A stretch of DNA of 64,000 nucleotides from Erythrobacter ramosus (GTDB lineage: Bacteria > Pseudomonadota > Alphaproteobacteria > Sphingomonadales > Sphingomonadaceae): the NCBI RefSeq assembly GCF_009828055.1, contig NZ_WTYB01000002.1:992001-1056000 (forward strand). Reading direction: 5' to 3'. Below, one piece after another: positions 38,302 through 45,750 of this stretch (position 1 is its first letter; each line of letters opens with the position of its first letter). The position numbers and the translations under genes are program-made. The notes under the pieces are model-generated. The model searched no databases. It saw nothing but the letters and a program-made list of their open reading frames with translations, and was not told where the DNA came from.

Positions 38302-38901
38302 TCACCCCATGCGCGCCAACCGTTCGGTCAGCAGCCTGCGCGCGCCCATAACATCGCCCTTGTGACCTGCAAGCAGGTAGTGCGAGAGTTGGCGCTCGAG
38401 TATCCCCAGCAAAGCGGCTTGCGCGGGCCAATCGGGCGCATCGGGCAGCGCGCCGCCGCCGTAGCCCAATTCGCGCAGCAGCATCGTTTCGTAAGCAATC
38501 AGCCCGCTCACCCACCCGCGCGCCGAAGGAGCCACGGCAATCGCCCCCAGCAGAGCGTCGAGCGCTTCATAGAGGTCGGGATAGGCCTGACGTTCGGGCA
38601 AGGCGGTCGCTGAAAGCCCGCACACCCACTGGATCGCGGCGGCCGGCAGCGGCTCGGTCATCAAGGCGGCGCGGGAGTGCTCCAGCTCCAGCCGCGCGAA
38701 GGGCAGCTGGTTGGCCGAACGGCTGGTGAGTTCAACCGCGACCCGGTTGCCCGGCACCATCACCGCGCGCATCTGCCGCCCGCGTCCGCCTGCGACATAG
38801 GCGGCGATTAGGCCATGCTCAGCCGTCAGCAGCCGCGCAAGCGCCCCGGTCTCGCCCTGGTGGCGCGACGCAAGCAGAATGGCAGGCGCGCGCAGGTTCA
38901 T
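38302..38901 (-). CDS. recO: DNA repair protein RecO
   Basis: 199 residues, shorter than the 242 of E. coli. N-terminal OB fold: [21 protein letters not shown]; the rest is helical ([31 protein letters not shown]). RecO loads RecA onto SSB-coated DNA with RecR. No zinc-binding Cys cluster is present, as in other sphingomonad RecO. Located between ubiK and leuB. Confidence 0.88.
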   Translation of the reverse strand: MNLRAPAILLASRHQGETGALARLLTAEHGLIAAYVAGGRGRQMRAVMVPGNRVAVELTSRSANQLPFARLELEHSRAALMTEPLPAAAIQWVCGLSATALPERQAYPDLYEALDALLGAIAVAPSARGWVSGLIAYETMLLRELGYGGGALPDAPDWPAQAALLGILERQLSHYLLAGHKGDVMGARRLLTERLARMG

Positions 38902-38916
38902 GCCCGCGCAACCCGC

Positions 38917-39168
38917 TTACTTGGAGGTATTCTTGGCTTCCAGCGCAGCCAGCCGGGCTTCGAGCGCATCGGCCTGTTCGCGGGCCTTCTGGGCCATCGC
39001 CTTGACCGTTTCGAATTCCTCGCGGCTCACGAAATCGATCCCGCCGAACGCTTCACGCAGCCGCTCGCGCGCGCTTTCGCGGGCCTCGCGGCTCATGCCC
39101 GCCATGGTTCCGGCGGCGCTGTTGGCGAGTTTGACGAGGTCGGCGATGATCGGGTTCTGGCTTTGCAT
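38917..39168 (-). CDS. ubiK: UbiK-like accessory factor (BMFP domain)
   Basis: 83 residues: an amphipathic N-terminal helix (MQSQNPIIADLVKLANSAAG), then GGIDFVSREEFETVKAM and a C-terminal coiled coil (QADALEARLAALEAKN). This is the BMFP/UbiK family, which binds lipid and helps the aerobic ubiquinone biosynthesis complex (UbiJ-UbiK). Start at ATG 39168 is the only family-consistent Met. recO follows 15 bp downstream. Confidence 0.85.
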   Translation of the reverse strand: MQSQNPIIADLVKLANSAAGTMAGMSREARESARERLREAFGGIDFVSREEFETVKAMAQKAREQADALEARLAALEAKNTSK

Positions 39169-39181
39169 TCTGTCTTTTTGG

Positions 39182-39236
39182 GGATGCTTGCCCTGAAGTG
39201 CAAGCATCCTCCTCGCTTTCGCAATCTGGCGATTGC
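39182..39236. repeat. Hairpin pair upstream of ubiK
   Basis: GGATGCTTG (39182-39190) pairs with CAAGCATCC (39201-39209), and GCAATC (39221-39226) with GATTGC (39231-39236). The following ~45 bp (to about 39285) is a GC-rich stretch with further partial palindromes, similar in composition to 42497-42585. Confidence 0.6.
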
Positions 39237-39309
39237 TTCGCTGCGGGCGCCCGGTCGGGCTTGCGGACGCGCTACGCCGTCCGAGAATACACAATACAAA
39301 TCCTGAGAC

Positions 39310-39858
39310 CTACAATTGCACCCGCGTGGCTGCGCCGTCGGCGCCTTGTGGCCCACCGTCGGGGTTGGCGGCGATGAACTGGTAGTTGAGCGCCGTCGCA
39401 AAGCACAGCCAAGCGAGATAGGGCATCAGCAGCAGCGCCGCCGGGCGTCGCACCCGCCACACCAGCGCGAGCGCGATCAGCAGACTCGCAATACTGAGCC
39501 CCAAAACCATCAGCCCGGCCATCATGTCCTGCTTCCCGAAGAACACCGCGGTCCAGCTTTGCGAAATGACGAAATGCACCCCGAAGGCGATCAGCGCGAC
39601 ACCGCGGCCATGGGCGCCCCATGCGCTCGCGACCATTGCCAGCGCCACGCCGATCATGATGAACAGCGCCGTCCATACGATCCCGAAGGTTACGGGCGGC
39701 GGATAGATCGCGGGCTTCTCCAACCCGGCGAACCACGGCGTGTTCGGCCCACCCAGCTGCCCGGCGGTAAAGCCGATCAGCAGGATCAGCGGCACCATGA
39801 ACAGGGCCCAGCGGATGAAGCTGGCGCGCAATTGAGCAGGGGAAGCAAGGACGTTCAT
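39310..39858 (-). CDS. TspO/MBR family protein
   Basis: 182 residues with five hydrophobic helices. Family motifs: PWFAGLEKPAIYPPPVTFG near the first loop, then VWTALFIMIG and the C-terminal ALNYQFIAANP. TspO proteins bind porphyrins and sterols; in alphaproteobacteria such as Rhodobacter TspO modulates pigment gene expression. I use ATG 39858 because earlier codons form a Ser/Pro-rich stretch unlike the family. Alone on its strand. Confidence 0.88.
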   Translation of the reverse strand: MNVLASPAQLRASFIRWALFMVPLILLIGFTAGQLGGPNTPWFAGLEKPAIYPPPVTFGIVWTALFIMIGVALAMVASAWGAHGRGVALIAFGVHFVISQSWTAVFFGKQDMMAGLMVLGLSIASLLIALALVWRVRRPAALLLMPYLAWLCFATALNYQFIAANPDGGPQGADGAATRVQL

Positions 39859-40155
39859 GGTTTCTCCAGGGTCCGCACGCGGAAGCGCGGCGATACCAGA
39901 GCCGCGCGTGTCATGCCAACTTATTGCCTGTGAGTTGCCCCGCAATGAACCATCCGGCCACGGCGCGCCCGAGGGGAAAGACAAAAATGTGGTAAAAATT
40001 GGGCAAGAGGTCACGAAACGCTTTGGGGTCTGCGAATCTTCCTGCTAGAGGCTGCCTTATTCCTGCCGTGATTCGAAAGTGCGTAGGCGGCAGGAAGATC
40101 AGAATAACGCGCTTTGCTCATTACTGGCCCGCTTGGGTCCATAGGGGAATACACC

Positions 40156-40365
40156 ATGAAGAAGACCTTTGCGCTCGTCGCCGTTCTCGCCCTCGCCACC
40201 GCCGCTTGCTCGAAGCCGGCTGAAGAAGCTGCGACCGAAGCTGACACCACCGCCGTTGCTGAAGAGCCGATGGCTGCCGAAACCCCGATGGCTGGCGAAA
40301 CCCCGGCTGCCGACGCTATGGCTGCCGAAACCCCGGCCGCTGCCGAGACCCCGGCTGCTGAGTAA
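40156..40365 (+). CDS. Small Ala/Glu/Pro-rich lipoprotein
   Basis: 69 residues. Signal peptide MKKTFALVAVLALATAAC ends in a lipobox (ATAAC), so residue 18 should be lipidated. The mature part is low complexity: EEAATEADTTAVAEEP, then repeats of MAAETPMAGETP type. It is probably an anchored, disordered periplasmic peptide. A long TTG-started frame exists but the ATG at 40156 has a good signal. A strong terminator ends its transcript. Confidence 0.78.
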   Translation: MKKTFALVAVLALATAACSKPAEEAATEADTTAVAEEPMAAETPMAGETPAADAMAAETPAAAETPAAE

Positions 40366-40418
40366 GCCTTAACGGCTTGCCGGTCCCGACCTAGTGTCGG
40401 GAGCACGGACAAGAAACA

Positions 40419-40459
40419 GACCGGCAGCAACCTTCGGGTTGCTGCCGGTCTTTTCTTTT
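40419..40459 (+). terminator. Strong intrinsic terminator after the small lipoprotein gene
   Basis: A perfect 14-bp stem (GACCGGCAGCAACC at 40419-40432 with 40437-40450) closed by a TTCG tetraloop and followed by TTTTCTTTT (40451-40459). Confidence 0.95.
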
Positions 40460-40481
40460 GGGCGGCAGGTTCAGGCTTGTC

Positions 40482-40562
40482 TTAGCCCAAAGCGCCCAGC
40501 GCCACGGCCACGCCCAACGCGACAGCCACCAGTGCGGCGATCATCATACCCTTGTTCTTCAT
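40482..40562 (-). CDS. 26-residue hydrophobic micro-protein downstream of tlyA
   Basis: ATG at 40562, TAA at 40482. Translation MKNKGMMIAALVAVALGVAV, then ALGALG: a basic N terminus followed by one hydrophobic Ala/Val/Leu/Gly segment, so a single-pass micro-protein or a bare signal-like peptide. AAGGGGGGAAG lies about 5 bp before the start, a strong ribosome site. It begins 13 bp past the tlyA stop and probably shares its transcript. No known family recognised. Confidence 0.5.
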   Translation of the reverse strand: MKNKGMMIAALVAVALGVAVALGALG

Positions 40563-40575
40563 CGGACTTCCCCCC

Positions 40576-41343
40576 TTATGCAGTGCGCCGGGCGGCGATC
40601 AGGAATTCGACATTGCCCTGCGGCCCGGTGATCGGGCTTACCACAATTCCCTGAACCACCCAGCCCAGCCCTTCGATCCAGCCGCGCACATCTTCGCAGA
40701 CGCGCGCGTGCAGCGCAGGATCGCGCACCACCCCGCCCTTGCCCACTTCCTCGCGGCCGACTTCGAATTGCGGCTTGATGAGCGCGACCAACTGGCACGG
40801 CGTCGCCGCCAGCCGGAGCGGAACGTCGAGCACCTTGGCCAAGCTGATGAAGCTCGCATCGCACACCACCCAATTGCAGGGGCGGTCGATCAGCGTCGGC
40901 GTCAGAATGCGCGCGCTTGTCTGTTCGAGCACGGTGACGCGCGGATCTTCGCGCAGGCGCCACGCCAGTTGGTTGGTGCCGCTGTCGACGGCAAAGACGT
41001 GCTCCGCGCCATGTGTCAGCAGCACATCGGTGAAGCCTCCGGTAGACGAGCCGATATCCATCGCGGTCGCGCCCGCCGGGTCGAGGCCGAAATGTTCGAT
41101 TGCATGCGCCAGCTTAATCCCACCGCGGCTGACCCATGGATGATCGCGCCCGCGCACGGTTATCGCGATGTCGTCGGCCACTTGTTGCCCGGGCTTGTCG
41201 ACCTTGTTGTCGCCAATGAACACCAGTCCGGCCATCACCAGCGCCTGCGCGCGCGCCCGGCTTTCGGCGAGCCCGCGTTCGACCAGCAGCTGATCGACAC
41301 GGCGCTTTGCAGGCTTAGCGGGGCGAGATGGGGTTTCAGGCAT
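40576..41343 (-). CDS. tlyA: TlyA-family rRNA 2'-O-methyltransferase
   Basis: 255 residues. N-terminal S4 RNA-binding domain (RRVDQLLVERGLAESRARAQ), then a FtsJ-like methyltransferase with the SAM motif DIGSSTGGFTDVLLTHG and VALIKPQFEVGREEVGKGG. TlyA methylates C1409 of 16S and C1920 of 23S rRNA in mycobacteria; the smaller type acts on 23S only. It starts at ATG 41343 (a TTG lies two codons earlier). Divergent from the lipoprotein gene at 41379. Confidence 0.88.
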   Translation of the reverse strand: MPETPSRPAKPAKRRVDQLLVERGLAESRARAQALVMAGLVFIGDNKVDKPGQQVADDIAITVRGRDHPWVSRGGIKLAHAIEHFGLDPAGATAMDIGSSTGGFTDVLLTHGAEHVFAVDSGTNQLAWRLREDPRVTVLEQTSARILTPTLIDRPCNWVVCDASFISLAKVLDVPLRLAATPCQLVALIKPQFEVGREEVGKGGVVRDPALHARVCEDVRGWIEGLGWVVQGIVVSPITGPQGNVEFLIAARRTA

Positions 41344-41378
41344 GGACAAGCGGAGGCTCTAGCGCGCAAAGTGCAGGC

Positions 41379-41933
41379 ATGAAAGCTGCTCTGCCCGCCC
41401 TTGTCTCGATCCTTGCACTTGCGGCCTGCGTGCCATCCACCAAGGCCCCGCCGCCCAGCACACCGACACCGGCCCAGCGGCCAGCTCCGGCACGGCCCGC
41501 ACCGGCCCCAGTGATTCAGGCTCCGCCGAGTACCAACTGGATCGACGCACCGCTGACGCCGGGGTCTTGGGTCTATCAGGACTTCGGGCCCGGCAATGGC
41601 AAGCGCAGCCTGTTTTCCAATCCTGAGAACACCTTCTACTTCAGCGTCTCATGCGCCACCGGGCCGGATGGTGTGCAAGTCCAGTTCAGCCGGACCGGCA
41701 CGCCGTCCAAGCGTTATCTGGCAATGACGATCCGCACAGAAACTGCGCAGCGCACGCTGACGGGTGAGCGGTTCGGCGCGCAAATGATAATCGCTGGGGT
41801 TCCGGCCACCGACCCTCTGCTTGATGCGATGGCACTGTCCAAGGGGCGCTTTGCTGTCGAGGTCGAGGGAGAGGCCCCGCTTTATGTCCCCAGCCATGCC
41901 GAGGTCAGCCGAGTGATCGAAGACTGCCGGTAA
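41379..41933 (+). CDS. Lipoprotein of unknown function
   Basis: 184 residues. Signal MKAALPALVSILALAAC with lipobox LAAC, then a Pro/Ala/Thr-rich spacer of about 35 residues, then a compact domain (WIDAPLTPGSWVYQDFGPG to RVIEDCR) with paired Cys in SVSCATG and EDCR. The domain resembles many sphingomonad hypothetical lipoproteins; no function known. ATG at 41379 chosen as it begins the signal peptide. Confidence 0.7.
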   Translation: MKAALPALVSILALAACVPSTKAPPPSTPTPAQRPAPARPAPAPVIQAPPSTNWIDAPLTPGSWVYQDFGPGNGKRSLFSNPENTFYFSVSCATGPDGVQVQFSRTGTPSKRYLAMTIRTETAQRTLTGERFGAQMIIAGVPATDPLLDAMALSKGRFAVEVEGEAPLYVPSHAEVSRVIEDCR

Positions 41934-41937
41934 CGCT

Positions 41938-42039
41938 CGTCATTGCGAGGAGCCGGAGGCGACGCGGCAATCCATGCCCTGCCGTTCCGCCGAGCGGAAA
42001 CGGCAATTCATGGATTGCTTCGCTTCGCTCGCAATGACG
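41938..42039. repeat. Dispersed inverted repeat, CGTCATTGCGAG type
   Basis: CGTCATTGCGAG (41938-41949) and its reverse complement at 42028-42039 flank a body with further inverted blocks (GGCAATCCATG and CATGGATTGC). This element type is widespread in alphaproteobacterial intergenic DNA. Confidence 0.85.
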
Positions 42040-42130
42040 AACAAAACGGAACTCCCCGCACCCGGTCCGATTCTATACATTAATATCCACAGGCTTGCCC
42101 CCAGCCTGTCCACAGCCCGAACCTGAAATG

Positions 42131-42157
42131 AAAAACGCCCGAGGTTTCCCTCAGGCG
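42131..42157 (-). terminator. Intrinsic terminator on the minus strand, possible end of a short RNA
   Basis: Minus strand CGCCTGAGG-GAAA-CCTCGGGCG (42157-42136) pairs fully, with one G-U, and is followed by TTTTT (42135-42131). On the plus strand the same spot would carry a C-A mismatch and no T-run. No minus-strand gene ends here, so a small RNA starting near 42184 is the likely client. Confidence 0.65.
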
Positions 42158-42184
42158 CACACCGCCACGGCTTTACGCGGCGAG
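42131..42184 (-). ncRNA. Candidate ~54-nt two-hairpin small RNA
   Basis: The minus strand offers TTGAAT (42217-42212), 16 bp, then CATAGT (42195-42190) as a possible promoter, giving a start near 42184. The transcript would be hairpin CGCCGCG-TAAAGC-CGTGGCG followed by the terminator hairpin. No ORF of note. This rests on structure only. Confidence 0.35.
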
Positions 42185-42334
42185 GAACGACTATGACGGC
42201 GGAAAAGATTTATTCAAGTCTTGTCCTTTCGCGGCCCATGAATCACATTGCATCTTGAGGCCAGCGGCGCGCGCGGCTCTCGGCCCCCGGTGAAACGGTC
42301 GGGTCTGCTTACAAGCTTGAAAGGAGGTGATCCG

Positions 42335-42391
42335 ATGTCTCATGGTTCAGTAGCGAGGTCGGTGAAGATCCCTACGGAGCATACTCGGTAA
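42335..42391 (+). CDS. 18-residue mini-ORF with a perfect Shine-Dalgarno
   Basis: ATG at 42335, TAA at 42391; peptide MSHGSVARSVKIPTEHTR. The 14 bases AAAGGAGGTGATCC (42320-42333) are the exact complement of the 16S rRNA 3' end, with AGGAGG seven bases before the ATG. Three hairpins follow (42397-42413, 42418-42436 and the terminator). The peptide has three Arg/Lys and no obvious regulatory amino acid run, so classical attenuation is not indicated. It may be a ribosome-loading leader or a small regulatory RNA. ilvE begins 340 bp downstream, beyond the terminator. Confidence 0.4.
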   Translation: MSHGSVARSVKIPTEHTR

Positions 42392-42443
42392 TCCTCAAGC
42401 CAGAGTAAGGCTTCGTGAGCGGCACTTCCGGCCGCTGACCATG

Positions 42444-42482
42444 AAAGGGCGTTTCCACCGACAGGCTGGAAGCGCCCTTTTC
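42444..42482 (+). terminator. Intrinsic terminator of the mini-ORF unit
   Basis: AAAGGGCGTTTCCA (42444-42457) pairs with 42467-42480 (one G-U), loop of 9, followed by TTTTT ending at 42482. A strong plus-strand terminator that closes the ~160-nt unit. Confidence 0.85.
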
Positions 42483-42496
42483 ATTATCTGTGTTCC

Positions 42497-42661
42497 GCAT
42501 CGCATCCGCGATGCGAAATCCTCGCTCACACGCCCGGCGGGCGCGTCACTGCGGGCGGCCGATCGGCCTTGCGGGCCTGCGGCCCGAACCAGAGAACACC
42601 TCCAAGATTGCGCGCAACCACATCCTCCCCTTCTGGAGAGGGGGACCATGCGCAGCATGGT
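42497..42661. repeat. Cluster of small palindromes upstream of ilvE
   Basis: CGCATCGC-ATCC-GCGATGCG (42497-42516), GGCCGATCGGCC (42557-42568), GGGCC-TGC-GGCCC (42573-42585) and ACCATGC-GCA-GCATGGT (42645-42661). Such composite palindrome clusters recur near 39182 and 26411. The ilvE promoter must lie within or after them. Confidence 0.6.
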
Positions 42662-42731
42662 AGAGGCGCGCGCGGCGTTGATCCCACCCAACACGCGTCT
42701 TGCCCAAATCCGCGCGCGGGATTAGGCGCGA

Positions 42732-43811
42732 ATGATGCACTTTGACAGCCTGCCTCACCCCTCGCCCACGCCTGATGCCACCCGCACGCAGCTGATCGCC
42801 GATCCCGGTTTCGGGACGGTGTTCAGCGATCACATGGTAGTGGTCGATTATGACGAGTCGCTCGGCGGCTGGCAGACTCCGACCATCGGCCCGCGCCAGC
42901 CGATCCCGCTCGATCCGGCGGCGAGCGTGCTGCATTATGCGCAGGAAATCTTCGAAGGCCTCAAGGCCTATCGCCACCCCGATGGCGCGCTCGGACTGTT
43001 CCGGCCCGAGGCCAACGCCGCACGCTTCAATGCCTCGGCTGACCGGCTGGCCATGCCGCATGTCCCGCCCGAATTGTTCATCGCAAGCATCCGCGCGCTG
43101 CTCGACGTTGATGGCAATTGGTATCCGGCGGTCGAGGGTGGCTCGCTCTACCTGCGGCCCTTCATGATCGCGACCGAGGCGTTCCTCGGCGTGCGCCCGG
43201 CGAAGAAGTACAAGTTCATCGTCATCGCTTCGCCTGCGGGCAATTACTTCAAGTCGGGTGCCAAGGCGGTCAGCATCTGGATTTCCGACTACACCCGCGC
43301 CGCTCCCGGCGGCACCGGGGCGGCCAAGTGCGGCGGCAACTACGCCGCCAGCCTCGTGCCAACCGGACAGGCCTTCGCCAAGGGCCACGACCAAGTGCTG
43401 TTCCTCGACGCGGTCGAGCGCAAGTGGGTCGAGGAGCTGGGCGGCATGAACCTGTTCTTCGTCTTCGCCGATGGCACCGTCATCACCCCACCGCTGACCG
43501 GCACGATCCTCCCCGGTATCACCCGCAACAGTCTGATGGCGCTGCTGACCGAGCAAGGGCTTTCGGTCTCGGAAGCGCCCTACTCCATCGATCAATGGCG
43601 CGCGGATGCGGAGAGCGGTCATCTCGTCGAAGTGATGGCCTGCGGCACCGCTGCGGTCGTCACTGCGGTCGGCACGGTTGCGGGGCCGGACGGCGCGTTC
43701 ACCATCGGTGCAGGCGGCATCGGCCAGACCACCGCGAAGCTGCGCGAGACGCTGGTCGGCATCCAGACCGGACAGATCGCGGACACCCACGGCTGGGTGA
43801 TGCGGGTTTAG
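42732..43811 (+). CDS. ilvE: Branched-chain amino acid aminotransferase
   Basis: 359 residues of the fold-type IV PLP family, the long type also found in mitochondria. Features: QEIFEGLKAYRHPDGALGLF, GSLYLRPFMIATEAFLGV, and the PLP-binding Lys199 in GAAKCGGNYAASL. It makes the last step of Leu, Ile and Val synthesis. Two consecutive ATG codons start it. A small secreted-type gene follows in 11 bp. Confidence 0.93.
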   Translation: MMHFDSLPHPSPTPDATRTQLIADPGFGTVFSDHMVVVDYDESLGGWQTPTIGPRQPIPLDPAASVLHYAQEIFEGLKAYRHPDGALGLFRPEANAARFNASADRLAMPHVPPELFIASIRALLDVDGNWYPAVEGGSLYLRPFMIATEAFLGVRPAKKYKFIVIASPAGNYFKSGAKAVSIWISDYTRAAPGGTGAAKCGGNYAASLVPTGQAFAKGHDQVLFLDAVERKWVEELGGMNLFFVFADGTVITPPLTGTILPGITRNSLMALLTEQGLSVSEAPYSIDQWRADAESGHLVEVMACGTAAVVTAVGTVAGPDGAFTIGAGGIGQTTAKLRETLVGIQTGQIADTHGWVMRV

Positions 43812-43822
43812 GAGACGCGACG

Positions 43823-44104
43823 ATGCTGGGATTGACCTTTGCGGCGCTCGCCATGCTGGAACAGGCGAGCGCGATCATCTGGAAGAATGACGGGACGGTC
43901 GAGATCACCACCAGCTTCGTCGCGACTGATCCGCGTAACCCGTTTCCGCAAGGCACGGTCCTGCTCCTGAGCAAGGCCAAGGAAGCCTGTGGCGACAAGG
44001 GTGCACCCGTGCCGGTGGGTGAGCCGGTGGTGGTCGGAATCACGATCGCGGAGGGCAAGCCGCAAGTCGCCATGAGCGGGACCTATGCCTGCCGCCAAGG
44101 CTGA
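43823..44104 (+). CDS. Small protein of unknown function between ilvE and trhO
   Basis: 93 residues; N-terminal 17 residues are hydrophobic ([17 protein letters not shown]) and may be a short signal. The rest is a beta-rich domain with two Cys ([11 protein letters not shown] and TYACRQG) that could pair. No family recognised. It starts 11 bp after ilvE and overlaps trhO by 20 bp, so it is part of one operon. Confidence 0.65.
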   Translation: MLGLTFAALAMLEQASAIIWKNDGTVEITTSFVATDPRNPFPQGTVLLLSKAKEACGDKGAPVPVGEPVVVGITIAEGKPQVAMSGTYACRQG

Positions 44105-45035
44105 GGCCGCCCTTCAGGTCGCCGCGCTCTACCGCTTCACCGCTTTCGCCGACCCCGAAGCCCTGCGCGCGCCCTTGCTGGCGGCGTGCGAGGCGGCGGG
44201 TGTCAGAGGCACCTTGTTGCTCGCGCGTGAGGGGATCAACGGCACCATCGCGGGCGAGGCTGCGGCGCTGGCGGCCGTGCTTGAGCACATCCGCGCTCTC
44301 CCCGGCTGCGCTGACCTTGATGTGAAGTTCTCCTCCGCCCCCGAAATGCCGTTCCACCGCACGAAGGTGCGCGTGAAGCGCGAGATCGTCACCATGGGCG
44401 AGCCGGACATCGACCCGACGCTTGCCGTCGGCCACTATGTCGATCCGCATGACTGGAACGCGCTGATCGCCGATCCGGACACGCTGGTGATCGACACTCG
44501 CAATGATTACGAGGTCGCAGTCGGCAGTTTTGCGGGCGCAGTCGATCCGCAGACGCCGAGCTTCCGCGATTTCCCCGCATGGTTCCGCACCCACCGCGAA
44601 GAGCTGCTGGCCGGCAAAAAGAAAGTCGCGATGTTCTGCACCGGCGGCATCCGCTGCGAGAAATCGACCAGCTTCCTGCGAGCCGAAGGGGTGGACGCGG
44701 TCTATCACCTCAAGGGCGGCATTCTGAAATATCTCGAACAGGTGCCTGAAAACGAAAGCCTGTGGCAGGGCGAATGCTTCGTGTTCGATGAACGCGTGAC
44801 GGTGCGCCACGGCTTGGGACAAGGCACGTTCCAGCTATGCCGCGCCTGCCGCCGCCCGCTCGATGCCGCGGCGCTGGCCCATCCCGATTTCGAGGGCGGG
44901 GTGAGCTGCCCCGCCTGCATCGACGAGCGCACGCCCGAACAACGCGCTGGCTATGCCGAGCGCCAGCGTCAGGAGGCCCTCGCCAAGGCGCGTGGGGAAT
45001 TACACGTTGGCTCGGTGCGCTCGCCGAAGGAATGA
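44085..45035 (+). CDS. trhO: tRNA uridine 5-hydroxylase (rhodanese family)
   Basis: 316 residues. N-terminal UPF0176-type domain ([19 protein letters not shown]), then a rhodanese domain whose active loop is [11 protein letters not shown] with C185 and C191, and a C-terminal cluster CRAC...CPAC like a small zinc site. TrhO (YceA) uses O2 to hydroxylate U34 of tRNAs, the step before cmo5U formation. It overlaps the upstream gene by 20 bp and the downstream GST as ATGA. Confidence 0.92.
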   Translation: MPAAKAEAALQVAALYRFTAFADPEALRAPLLAACEAAGVRGTLLLAREGINGTIAGEAAALAAVLEHIRALPGCADLDVKFSSAPEMPFHRTKVRVKREIVTMGEPDIDPTLAVGHYVDPHDWNALIADPDTLVIDTRNDYEVAVGSFAGAVDPQTPSFRDFPAWFRTHREELLAGKKKVAMFCTGGIRCEKSTSFLRAEGVDAVYHLKGGILKYLEQVPENESLWQGECFVFDERVTVRHGLGQGTFQLCRACRRPLDAAALAHPDFEGGVSCPACIDERTPEQRAGYAERQRQEALAKARGELHVGSVRSPKE

Positions 45036-45679
45036 ACGAAGCGCCGCTCCTCTATTCCTTCCGCCGCTGCCCCTATGCGATGCGGGCGCGGATGGCGCTG
45101 TGGGTGGCGGGCATCGTGGTGGAGCTGCGCGAGGTGAAGCTCGCCGCCAAGCCACCCGAACTCATCGCTGCCTCACCCAAGGGCACCGTGCCGGTGCTGG
45201 TCCTGCCGGATGGAACCGTGATCGATCAGAGCATGGCGATCATGCGATGGGCGTTGGCGCAGAATGATCCGGAAAGCTGGCTGACGGGCGATGATGCCGC
45301 GTTGATCGCGGCGAATGACGGGCCGTTCAAGCACCACCTCGACCGCGCGAAATATCCCGGGCGCTACGAAGTGGACGGCGTGACCGACCACCGCGCCGCC
45401 GCGCTCGCCCTGCTCGCTCCGCTGGAGGCGCGGTTGGAGGCGGCGCCGTGGCTGTGTGGGGAAAGCCGCGCCCTTACGGACATCGCGCAATTCCCATTCA
45501 TCCGCCAGTTCGCCGCGATTGATTCCGAATGGTTCGCGGCCCAGCCCTTGCCGCGTTTGCAGGGGTGGCTGGAAGGTCTGGCGCGTTCGGAGTTGTTCGC
45601 CAGCGTCATGCCCAAATTCACCCCGTGGCAGGAATACGACGCGCCGGTTCTACTAGGGCCAACCCCACCCCGGACTTGA
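45032..45679 (+). CDS. Glutathione S-transferase family protein
   Basis: 215 residues. Thioredoxin-like N terminus with [15 protein letters not shown] (Cys13 as possible catalytic residue), cis-Pro in [12 protein letters not shown], and [11 protein letters not shown] at the GSH site; the rest is helical. Cys-type GSTs act as thiol transferases. The start overlaps the trhO stop (ATGA). The 3' end runs into a palindromic repeat that supplies the last codons and the stop. Confidence 0.82.
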   Translation: MNEAPLLYSFRRCPYAMRARMALWVAGIVVELREVKLAAKPPELIAASPKGTVPVLVLPDGTVIDQSMAIMRWALAQNDPESWLTGDDAALIAANDGPFKHHLDRAKYPGRYEVDGVTDHRAAALALLAPLEARLEAAPWLCGESRALTDIAQFPFIRQFAAIDSEWFAAQPLPRLQGWLEGLARSELFASVMPKFTPWQEYDAPVLLGPTPPRT

Positions 45680-45735
45680 TCCGGGGCCCAGCTCTTTTGT
45701 GGCACGCAAGCGGGGTCCCGGGTCATGCCCGGGAT
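45670..45735. repeat. Palindromic repeat at the GST gene end
   Basis: CCCCGGACTTGATCCGGGG (45670-45688) and CCCGGGTCATGCCCGGG (45719-45735), two arms of the dispersed family. The first contains the TGA stop of the GST gene (45677-45679). Confidence 0.8.
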
Positions 45736-45750
45736 GGGGAGATTTGATAA

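Larger units (their letters stand above)
41934..42731. other. Gene-poor 800-bp region with repeats and candidate small RNA units
   Basis: It contains no conventional gene. In order: a dispersed inverted repeat (41938-42039), a minus-strand terminator (42131-42157) for a possible short RNA, a plus-strand unit with perfect SD, mini-ORF and terminator (42320-42482), and palindromes before ilvE (42497-42661). See separate entries. Confidence 0.6.

Noticed and set aside
42128-42258. Two chained plus-strand mini-ORFs (22 and 21 codons, ATGA overlap)
   Set aside because: They lie opposite the minus-strand terminator and its promoter-like boxes, with only a weak ribosome site for the second; the structural reading of the minus strand is better supported.
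42317-42335. Fragment of a 16S rRNA 3' end on the minus strand
   Set aside because: Identity stops after 15 nt; the bases before it (CATC) do not match the rRNA (GGCT), and the plus strand has a start codon at ideal spacing.
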